Assembly (NCBI GenBank): GCA_032158295.1
Contig: CM063246.1
Coordinates: 17,023,168 to 17,087,167 of the forward strand
DNA length: 64,000 nucleotides
Direction: 5' to 3'
DNA from: Pycnopodia helianthoides
Lineage: Eukaryota > Echinodermata > Asteroidea > Forcipulatida > Asteriidae
Shown: positions 1-10,400 of the stretch, one piece after another
Position numbering within the stretch: the first letter of the stretch is position 1
How the letters are laid out: each line of letters opens with the position of its first letter
Position numbers and translations under genes: made by a program
The notes under the pieces: model-generated
Told to the model about the DNA's origin: nothing
Database searches by the model: none
What the model saw: the letters and a program-made list of their open reading frames with translations, nothing else

Positions 1-702
1 TATATAGAGGTACATCTACACGCTAATGGAAGTCTCCTAACTAACGTTTTCCCAATCAAAAAAGGCTCATTTATGAACCCATCAAAGTCCTGCAAAATCA
101 AGTTTTCTAACTACACTGCCAAACCAACCATGTGTGACATTGGGACAAGTATAGCTTATCTTTTTATCCAAAGGATGTTGAGGGATTGTAGTGCAGACAA
201 AGATTCCTTATCAAAATACCAAATGATATGCTTTAGAGTTAAAACCTGCTAAGAGTGTTTATCTTTGGTAATTTTTTTTGGAAAAGCTTTGAACCCAAAG
301 TAATGTTTACAGAAAAAGATGCACTTTATGTGATGACAGTTTGTATGAATCATAAAGCAAAAGTAAAATCTAAAATAAAGCACCAGCTGATGTTCTAGTC
401 CCACACAATGCAAACAAACTGTGATGTTTCCCCATACTTTTTCTCAATAAGCAATTTTAAAATTAAACATAGAGATTTCTTATTGCAGATGTGTGCCCTA
501 TAATTACCCGGTCAGTTTTCCTTGTGGTTTATTACTTGATACATTTGTATATAGAAAAGTCGCATCCCCTTAAGATGATTTCCTTGCAAAGCCGCTTCCC
601 AGATATAGTATTAAACTAGGCGTGATCTCTGGCTATGCGACAATATGGGTGTCCCTAAACAAGGGATGTTAACAGACTATTCCCAATATAGAGCTAGATA
701 GC

Positions 703-775
703 TCAGTTGGTAAAGCATGAACAAGTAAGCCCTGAGGTTGCAGGTCCAAATCCCACTCTAGTAATCCAAATTTTA
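703..775 (+). repeat. tRNA-like sequence (SINE head or decayed tRNA)
   Basis: TAGCTCAGTTGG is a good A box. GGTCCAAATCCCA, about 45 bases later, is a near-consensus B box, and the flanks pair weakly as an acceptor stem (TAGAGCTA / CTCTAGTA). The cloverleaf is imperfect, so a SINE or pseudo-tRNA is more likely than a working gene. Confidence 0.45.
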
Positions 776-817
776 TTTATAATTACCCCACCCCATTCAG
801 TTTTCCGTTCACTTTAT

Positions 818-1713
818 TACCGTAATTTCCTGCGTATAAGACACTTGGCTTATAAGGCGCAGTACCTTAAAATCACCGAAGTAGTGTTAACGAATAAGAC
901 GCAATTTTACTTTCACACATCAGTTTGCAAACCCATTCATGGTTGGTACATCACCACTTATGGGGGTCATTGTGTTGGTATGACACTTATCATAACGCAA
1001 AGGGATTGTAATTTTTGTAAATCATAACATAACATTGCCTCTTTATAATTATTTAATATTTTTTTCATTTTCGGTTGAAGTATTTTTTTCTAAAACATCT
1101 TTGTCGCTTTTTGTTCACACAACGAGCACGCACACATGCTGTCATAACGTTTCCCAATGAGTGGGCTGCAAGTTTTTGTTATGCATTTTTGTGTGCTACA
1201 TTACATGTAAGAACTACCGAAAGCTAGGGGCACTCTCATAACGATGTTTTAACAACAAGAACGTACATCCCTCTAATTGCGAAATCTAACAGTGCATTAC
1301 AGAATAACATACAAAAACGACTTGGTTTATAAAGACTAGAATGTCGCTGGTTTGTGCACTAGTCGTGTACAAACTGGTCGTTGCTGGTTCACGCCGGTAG
1401 TATTATTATTATTGTGGGTAGCAGCATGTTATGACCAGTGACTTCGTTCTCCGGTAAGTTGCGTCAAAGCTTTGTTTTAAACGGGTGTACGGTGTGGGTT
1501 TGATTTTAATAAAGTAATAACACAAAGGATTACTCTGGATGAAAGAAAGGATTATTTTACAGTACAAAAAATGTAAGATTTCACACACTGATTGTCACAA
1601 TGAACTCAAGCGATACCAGATAAGGCGCATTGGTAGATAAGGTGCATGTAATGGATGTTTTTGGTCTTTTGAAAGTCAGATAAGACGCATCTTATACGCA
1701 GAAAATTACGGTA
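818..1713. mobile_element. Non-autonomous DNA transposon, about 0.9 kb
   Basis: Terminal inverted repeats: the left end reads TACCGTAATTTCCTGCGTAT and the right end is its complement with one change. Both ends are followed inward by variants of ATAAGACGCA/ATAAGGCGCA, also repeated internally. No transposase reading frame is visible. Confidence 0.6.
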
Positions 1714-3080
1714 CTTGAAATACATGTATCATTTTGGAAGTTTTTTTTCTTCTTAATTTATGTTTTATCTGAGATAGCTATTAAACTACTTAGTACCTAT
1801 TAGTTCTACAGTATTTTTTATTTTCATGTTAATATACTCAAGAGATGGGATTCAACATGGGTGATATTATATTCTATTAGTTATCATACCAGTGTGAGTG
1901 GAATACAGAAAAATATAGCACTTCTACGTCTCGTATGCAACAAGGCAATGTTGGATGCAGGCAAGCTATATTATTTTGTATTCCACATGTGCATGATAAC
2001 AAAAAAATTATCTTCAAGTAAACTTGATGGGTAGCTTAAAATAGCACAATATGGGGAGTTGAAACAGCTTGTTATAGAACAGGGTTTGATGTGGTCCATG
2101 CAATATAGGTTTAGATCACACTCTTGTTGGTATGGATTGACCAATCAGAATCGAGGATTCAAGTTTGCTCGCAGATATGTTACAACGTTTTTTTGCTGTG
2201 TATAACACTCTAACTTTAGCACTTGGGACTCAAGTTGTGGTGTTGCTAGAGTGTTGGGTTGAGGTCCTGATAGTGACAATTGTGTCCTTGATCAAGACTC
2301 TTGTTTTGTTCTTCATATAGGACAATAAGTCAGTATGTCCTGAGTGTTGTATAAGGGCCCTTATTGTGAAATAGAAGGGGCTTATTCCCCAGTGTTTCTG
2401 GTAAGAGAAGCAAAATGTGTCACAGTGCATCTGAACTTTTAAAATACACCCTATAAGCTGGATGCCATTCAGCCTCCTCTGCTTCCCATAAGAAAGTTAT
2501 TGATATTTGAAAAAGGACCTTTGATAAAGTGAAAGTGTTTGTACAACATTAAGACAAACTCCAAAACAAAGTTACATGTTTAGGGAAGTAGTTATTTCTT
2601 AGTAAAACCTAAAGGATACCGTTGTTAAAACTTCCTCAACAATTGTTTGTGTTATAAGATTCTACTTTAAATATTTTCCTGTCAAAATGGAAAATGTATT
2701 TATTATCATGGTAAAAAACATGCCAATTTATATCACATGTAGACATTGTTGTAAACATTGGTACTGTTTTGCAATAAAACCATCTGTTTGCATTCAAACT
2801 TTAAACCAACATGTTGAAAGATTTAGAATATTCAATATGTGTTTCTCATAAAAAAAAGTAACAACAATTTTGTTTGAAGAAATGGGTTCCTCATTATCAC
2901 AACTATAACTTAGAGGAATTTAAGGTTCTTTTCTGTTTTAAGGTATATCATGTATTTTGGGAAACTGTTATTATATACATATTCACATCTACGTACATGC
3001 TTGGAAGAAGTATCACCATTAAAAAATAGCATTTCAACAAGTTTTTAATTGAAGATCATTATGTCTTGTAACCAGATTGA
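1714..3080. other. No gene recognised
   Basis: AT-rich sequence downstream of the Neto-like gene. Reading frames are short and without recognisable motifs. No repeat longer than a few units was seen. Confidence 0.5.
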
Positions 3081-3456
3081 AAGGAACATTACAGAATTGG
3101 TAAGAAAAAAACTTGTAAAATATACTTTTTGATCACAGAACTTACACGGTCTAATGATGATGATAGTAGAAAACATCCCTTGAAATATTTCTGTCTGAAA
3201 TGTCATAGTTGATGAGAAATGAGTAAACTAATTTTCCGATTGGAGTTTATCGCTCAGTGAGCGTTTTATTCATGTGTTGAATCTATATGATTTCATGCAA
3301 AAGTGTAATCGGTTTTTCACTATTTTCTCGTGACCCAGATGGCCGATCATCTCAAACTTCTACAGGTTTGTCAGTTTATGTATACGATGGATTACATAAA
3401 GTGCTTACACTGCCAGCAACTGTTTTGTTAGCAAAAACCAATTCTGTAACACTCCT
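3081..3456 (+). mobile_element. TTAA-flanked MITE, family A, copy 1
   Basis: About 376 bp, terminal repeats AAGGAACATTACAGAATTGG and complement. The right flank is TTAA; the left flank is TTGA (one change). It is about 85-90 per cent like copies at 4655-5040 and 19003-19390, sharing internal GGAGTTTATCGCTCAGTGAGCG and GTCTAATGATGATGATAG. It has no coding capacity. It lies just downstream of the Neto-like stop codon and may form part of its 3' UTR. Confidence 0.7.
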
Positions 3457-3645
3457 TTAAACAAGAACAAGCCCAAGTTAATTACTCCGAGGAAATGAGC
3501 AAATGTCTTGTTCCTCAGTAACTCCAGCACACAAATGAACTCCATGGAATGCAGATGAGAAATCAAGTAACATAAATGAAGATCATTTCTACTTCTCATC
3601 TTACATAATGTATTTGGATACAACATTGTTCTTTGGAAGTTTATA

Positions 3646-3651
3646 TTTATT
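3646..3651 (-). terminator. Candidate polyadenylation signal AATAAA for the Neto-like gene
   Basis: AATAAA on the minus strand about 240 bases after the stop codon. It is the first exact match downstream of the stop that I found. The sequence around it is AT-rich, so it may be chance. Confidence 0.35.
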
Positions 3652-3889
3652 ATTCAAATCCTCTTGTTTTTAAAAATGGCTAAACCCAAGGTCATTACTT
3701 AAATCATACGCGGATGGAGAGTCTTCCTTCACCTTGAACCATAGACTGTCCTTTCAGAGTCTTTGATACCATGATGCACACACAAATTTGTATCGTACCA
3801 GCTGTTAATGTTGTGAGTAGGGCTTAATCATTCTTGTCCCATGCAAGATGGACATCGTAAAAACATTATCAGGAGTCCAGGAGCCACTG

Positions 3890-4410
3890 TCAAAAGTGAA
3901 TTTGGATTTCTTTATTTGGATGAAGAGGCTGTGCGGCACTTCTCCTGAATGACTCATTGTACTGGTTAGCACGCACCCAAGGTGAATCAGGGTCTACATA
4001 AGTTCTCTGCTGCCTGGGTTCAAATCCCAGCTCACTGTCCATCATCTTCTCATATTCCTTCAACTGGACATTAGTCATTGGAAAGTCATGGCTAGAGGTG
4101 GAAACCACTGGCCCCACTGCATTGTTATTAGTACGTGTAGAAGGGAACTGACTGTACTGAGTGTTATATTTGTCTCCAAGGGAGTTCATTTCATGGGACT
4201 CTGGGTTCTCTTTATCCATCATGAGCTGCACTTGCTGATTCAACATCCTTCTTTTTGATGCCATTGTCTTAGCTTTCTCTCTTGTCCTTAGACATGAATG
4301 TCTGCATGTTACACAGGTTGTTATGATTGTCACAGCTACAATAATCCCCATGGTAACGGCCAAGACTGTGTCAACTTTACCATTCATCCAGCCAGTTTGG
4401 CCTTGAATTT
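3890..4410 (-). CDS. Neto-like exon 7: transmembrane helix and cytoplasmic tail
   Basis: Residues 297-469 and stop. After the acceptor GATGTTTCAG| a short juxtamembrane stretch (IQGQTGWMNGK) leads to an uncharged helix of about 22 residues (TVLAVTMGIIVAVTIITTC), then a basic stop-transfer segment (RHSCLRTREKAK). The tail is polar, rich in Asn/Gln/Ser, with a YEKM endocytosis-like motif and several tyrosines (YNTQY, TYVDP, QYNE). I recognise no domain in the tail. The stretch reading ELGFEPRQQ overlies a perfect tRNA-type B box on the plus strand (4016-4029). Confidence 0.7.
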
Positions 4411-7400
4411 CTGAAACATCATAAAATGCAAAACATTTAAATAGGGTTAGGCATCCAGTGGTTGGTAATACTATACAAATATTGAGTGCATGTAAGTGCA
4501 CTGTCACCAAATAGTATAACAATGTGGAATCTGGACTATTCCAAAGGAAAAGCCAGATTCATCAATTGAGTATTCTGCGACTATGCATGAACAAAATGCA
4601 TTTAATATCTGTTTTAGAAAACTAACACATAGATTGTCATTTAAAATCATTTAAAGGAACATTACAGAATTGGTTTTTGCTAACAAAACAGTTGCTGGCA
4701 GTGTAAGCACTTTATGTAATCCACCATAAACATAAACTGACAAACCGGTAGAAGTTTGAGATCGATCGGCAATCTGGGTCACGAGAAAATAGTGAAAAAC
4801 CGATTACATATTGGCATGAAATCATATAGATTCAACAAATGAATCAAACGCTCACTGAGCGATAAACTCTACTTGGAAAATTAGTTTATTCATTTCTCAT
4901 CAAATATGGCATTTCAGACTGAAATATTTCAAGGGATGTTTTCTACTATCATCATCATTAGACCGTGTAAGTTTCATGTAAATCTGTGATCAAAAAGTGT
5001 ATTTTACAAGTTCTTTTCTTACCAATTCTGTAATGTTCCTTTAACAATAAACACAAAATAGACACAGAAACTTGTCCACCCCACACACTGGAAACTCCAC
5101 ACAAAAAACCACCAACTTCTAGATAACTTGGACATCTCCATGTAGACACCAACCTTGTCTGCTGTGATGCAACCTTGCCTTGTTTGGACGAATGAGCGGA
5201 ACAATTGGTTTTGGATCGACTCGTTAAGATAAAGAATTAAGCATAAAAAGTCAATGCACATCGTCCTATGTGACTGGTCAAACATCGCAGCAGTAATTAC
5301 GTGCAAAATAAAGGATGACACGTGATGTTTGTTCCACCAATCAAATGACAAGGATCTTTGTGTGAGTTATACAAAACCTACTAATTTTGCAGTGACATCA
5401 TAACCTTTGATTGGAACTCTGAAGTATATGGGTGTATAACTGAACACAGATCAGCTTGGATGAACAATTTGCCATGTTTGTTATAATGAATCTTGTTTCA
5501 ATATTGCAAGCACAACCAATGGGGCTGGGCATCTGTTATGCCAACAATTTAAATGGAGTCTTCCATTTTGAAGTCATGGACAGAGCCAGAATATAAACTG
5601 TAAGCCATGTTTGCAGAAAGGCACATTACTGTACACCCCACTGATGAGGGTGCAGTCAACCTACAAGACTACACTTACCACATATTGAAGCTTCTTCATC
5701 TAAAGCATAATTCCAGCAGTTACGTCTGCCATTGCACAAAAGAGACTTGTTTATACACATGTAAGGTCCACATCCGAATAAGTCGAATTCCTCACATGTG
5801 AACACTCCTAGAAATAGATCAGATTGAATGTTCATGAGCTTATTTCAGTCAATTCAATGGTTTTACAACAAGGATCTCCATAATCACAAGGATCTCCATA
5901 ATCACAAGGATCTCCATAATCACAAGGATCTGCATAATCTCAAGGATCTCCATAATCTCAAGGATCTCCATAATCACAAGGAGATCCATAATCTGTGACT
6001 AGTTATAATCTTTCGTTTTTTTAAACTGTAGTATCACTAGTATTTCTCATAGATTATTTAGTTACACTTTACACTGGCAAAACAACTTAGTCATGTTATT
6101 AGGTACAACATATGCAAAGTGTTTACTTTTATAGTAGTCTTAAAGAATATCAAGCTGATGATGTTATCAAATGTACCTCACTTGTTTTTATTAAGTAGTC
6201 TTCAGTTTGAGTTTAGAATAGTTGTACATGTAGATACTCATGTAAAATGCATAATTTTTTTTAGTTAGTAGCCTGATGTTTTCGACCCTAGCAGAGTCTT
6301 TCTGGAAGGCTTAATGACAAGACAACACACATACATGCATATGAGAGTGACAAGAGCAGTCAAGTGGAAATACATGAATAGAGAGAGTGGGGAGAGAAAA
6401 GCATAAAGCATTCAGAAAAAGCAGGGGGTAAGCAGGGATTATGGAGACAAAGGGGGGGGGGGTTGGAGGGAAGGGATGGCTTGACCACCAGAAGTTGGAA
6501 ACACAAAGGACAAAATGGAAGGTTGGAAGAAAAGTAAATAATTAGTTAATAGGGCAGACTAAAAATATGGATATCTGTGGGGGAAAGGGAGAAGGCAAAG
6601 ACAAAAGGTTGTTAGTCATTTCCTTCTTGGATGTTCAAACCATGGGGCTGAATGGTCTTTATGCGCCTTATCCACAATTTCTCCCTACTCAGACGGACAG
6701 TCTCTCTGCAGTTACCTAGTGCCTCAATGCCCTGTAAATTCATTTCAAAAATGGAGTGGTTAGGAAGATTGAAGTGGTGTCCTACATGTGTATCCAGCTT
6801 TTGGGTGTTGACTGTGGATCTGTAGCCGTAGAAACGCCTCTTCAGTGTAGTTCTTGTTTCACCTATATATTGAGCACCACAAACTCTGCAAGATATTAGA
6901 TAGATTGGATTAGTTGTGGTGCAGGTGACATGACCCCTCGTCTTATGGGTGGTATCCACCAGTATGGCTGGTAAAGGAGTCTGATTCCCTACTAATAGAA
7001 TTGTGTGGACTCATTATCAGCAACTAAAATATATATTGACTTCACTTGATCAGGACGGAAGTACATATGAACTGACTAGACTCTTATTTAAATCTTCCAG
7101 TTTGATCCTTTGGTTAAACAAAAGCAGCTAGGAAAATCCTGAAAGGTGTTATTAAATTGCAATCGTTTTCCCCAAATTTGAGATCCTACGATCTCACTTT
7201 CACTCATTTGTTTCAACTGGTTTAAAACTAAACTCGGGTGAAAACTTACTATCTGAATATGCTGTAAAGACCATGTTGACATCGTTGTATGCACTTTGGT
7301 TGGATGCCACAAAACGAACGAACATACGATCGCTGGTTGTCATTGCTGAGGGCGCTGTTGTACTGCAATACTCGTGTAACAGCCACTCTTCCGTACTGAA

Positions 7401-10400
7401 CATGTCATAAATCATGATGCGGTTTTTCTCACATTCATTTTTGCTGTTCAGGTCGAAATCTTCAAATTCTATCATTATCTGTTGAAAAGAGGAAAGATAA
7501 GATTTATGAACAGAATGGAAGAAGTGATCTGCCTCCTTCCCATGGGCAATGCACCATATCAATAGACCACGTAAACCTTGGTTTACAAAAAGAGTGACCT
7601 TGTTCATTCGAGGGCATTTCCTGGCAGGCAAAATACTTACACTTGTCATATTGGAAATTTTACATTTTATGCCATAAATTCCACATTAGTTCAAGAGTTG
7701 TACAGAATAAAAGCTGAACAAGTTTTGAGAAATGCCCCTTTCTTAATAAGAAAATTTTATAAAAATCAGACAGTACAATCTCCATAAAATATAAGATTTA
7801 ATGGTTTTTTTCCCATTGGGCCAGGTACAAATTGTGCCTGCAGGAAGTCCAGGCTCTCAGTGGCTCTTTTGTAAACATGTGATGTCACAGGTTACATGCT
7901 CTATACATCTAATCAGTCACTAACCCCTGGAAGGGAGGCAGTGACCCCTGGAAGGGAAGGCAATGACCCCTGGAAAGGAGGCAATGACTCCTGGAAGGGA
8001 GGCAATGACCCCTGGAAAGGAGGCAGTGACCCCTGGAAGGGTAGCAATGACTCCTGTAAGGGAGGCAATGATCCCTGGAAGGGAGGCAATGGCCCCTGGA
8101 AGGGAGGCAACGATCCCTGGAAAGGAAGCAATGATCGCTGGAAGGGAGGCAATGATCCCTGGAAAGGAGGAATGATCCCTGGAAAGGAGGCAATGATCCC
8201 TGGAAGGGAGGCAATGACCCCTTGAAGGGAGGCAATGACCCCTGGAAGAGAGGCAATGACCCCTGGAAAGGAGGCAATGACTCCTGGAAGGGAAGCAATG
8301 ACCCCTGGAAAGGAGGCAATGACCCCTGGAAGGGTAGCAATGACCCCTGAAAAGGAGGCAATGACCCCTGTAAGGGAAGCAATGATCCCTGGAAGGGAAG
8401 GCAATGGCCCCTGGAAGGGAGCCAATGATTCCTGGAAGGGAGGCAATGACCCCTTGAAGGGAGGCAATGATCCCTGGAAGAGAGGCAATGACCCCTGGAA
8501 AGGAGGCAATGACCACTGGAAGGGAGGCAATGACCCCTGGAAGGGAGGCAATGACCCCTGGAAGGGAGGCAATGATCGCTGGAAGGGAGGCAATGACCCC
8601 TGGAAGAGAGGCAATGACCACTGGAAGGGAGGCAATGACCCCTTGAAAGGAGGCAATGACCCCTGGAAGGGAGGCAATGACCCCTGGAAGGGAGGCAATG
8701 ATCCCTGGAAGGGAGGCAATGATCCCTGGAAGGGAGGCAATGACCCTGGAAGGGAGGCAATGATCCCTGGAAGGGAGGCAATGACCCTGGAAGAGGGAGG
8801 CAATGACCTGGAAGGAGGCAATGACCCTGGAAGGGAGGCAATGACCCCTGGAAGGGAGGCAATGACCCTGGAAGGGAGGCAATGACCCTGGAAAGGAGGC
8901 AATGACCCTGGAAGGGAGGCAATGACCCTGGAAAGGAGGCAATGACCCTGGAAGGGAGGCAATGACATCCCTGGAAGGGGAGGGCAATGACCCCTGGAAG
9001 GAGGCAATGATCCTGGAAGGGAGGCAATGACCCCTGGAAGGGAGGCAATGATCGCTGGAAGGAGCAATGACCCTGAAGGAGGCAATGATCCCTGGAAGGA
9101 GGCAATGATCCCTGGAAGGGAGGCAATGATCCTGAGGAGGCAATGACCCTGGAAGGGAGGCAATGACCCCTGAAACGGGGGCAATGATCCCTGAAGGGAG
9201 GCAATGACCCTGGAAGGAGGCAATGACCCCTGGAAGGGAGGCAATGACCACTGGAAGGGAGCAATGACCCCTGGAAAGGGAGGCAATGATCGCTGGAAGG
9301 GAGGCAATGACCCCTGGAAGGGAGGCAATGATCCCTGGAAGGGAGAGGAGCAATGACCCTGGAAGGGAGGCAATGATCCTGGGAGAATATGGGAGGCAAT
9401 GACCTGGAAGGGAGGCAATGACCGAGGGCAATGATCCCTGGAAGGGAGGCAATGACCCCTGGAAAAAGGGAGGCAATGATCCTGGAAGGGAGGCAATGAC
9501 CTGGAAGGGAGGCAATGACCCTGGAAGGGAGGCAATGACCCTGGAAGGGAGGCAATGACCCCTGGAAGGAGGCAACTGAGGCATGCCTGGAAGGGAGGCA
9601 ATGACCCTGGAAGGGAGGCAATGACCTGGAAGGGGAGGCAATGACCCCTGGAAGGAGGCAATGACCCTGGAAGGGAGGCAATGATCCCTGGAAGGAGGCA
9701 ATGACCCCTGGAAGGGAGGCAATGACCCTGGAAGGGAGGCAATGACCACTGGAAGGGAGGCAATGACCCCTGGGAGAAGGAGGCAATGACCCTGGAAGGG
9801 AGGCAATGATCCCTGGAAGGGAGGCAATGACCCCTGGAAGGGAGGCAATGACCTGAAGGGAGCAATGACCCTGGAAGGGGAAGGCAATGACCCCTGGAAG
9901 GGAGGCAATGATCGCTGTAAGGGAGGCAATGACCCTGGAAGGGAGGCAATGATCGCTGGAAGGGAGGCAATGATCCCTGGAAAGGAGGCAATGATCGCTG
10001 GAAGGGAGGCAATGACCCCTGGAAGGGAGGCAATGACCCCTGGAACGGGGGCAATGATCCCTGGAAGGGAGGCAATGATCCCTGGAAGGGAGGCAATGAC
10101 CCCTGGAAGGGAGGCAACGACCCCTGGAAGGGAGGCAATGACCACTGGAAGGGAGGCAATGACCCCTGGAAAGGAGGCAATGATCGCTGGAAGGGAGGCA
10201 AAGATCCCTGGAAGGGAGGCAATGATCCCTGGAAGGGAGGCAATGACCCCTAGAAGGGAGGCAATGATCACTGGAAGGGAGGCAATGATCCCTGGAAAGG
10301 AGGCAATGATCGCTGGAAGGGAGGCAATGATCTTTGGAAGCCAGGAGACACTCGCTGAGTGGTACCCAAGGTGACTGCTTTGCACTTTGAGTACTTGTAT

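Noticed and set aside
703..775. Functional tRNA gene
   Set aside because: A and B boxes are present, but the arms pair poorly and I could not assign an anticodon with a proper stem.
7905..10340. CRISPR-like array (also 37505-38105)
   Set aside because: Units are directly adjacent with no unique spacers, and the sequence is eukaryotic.
7909..10385. Minus-strand ORFs of 625, 776 and 821 codons and several plus-strand ORFs
   Set aside because: They are translations of the 21-bp minisatellite in several frames at once; a period of seven codons keeps frames open without selection.
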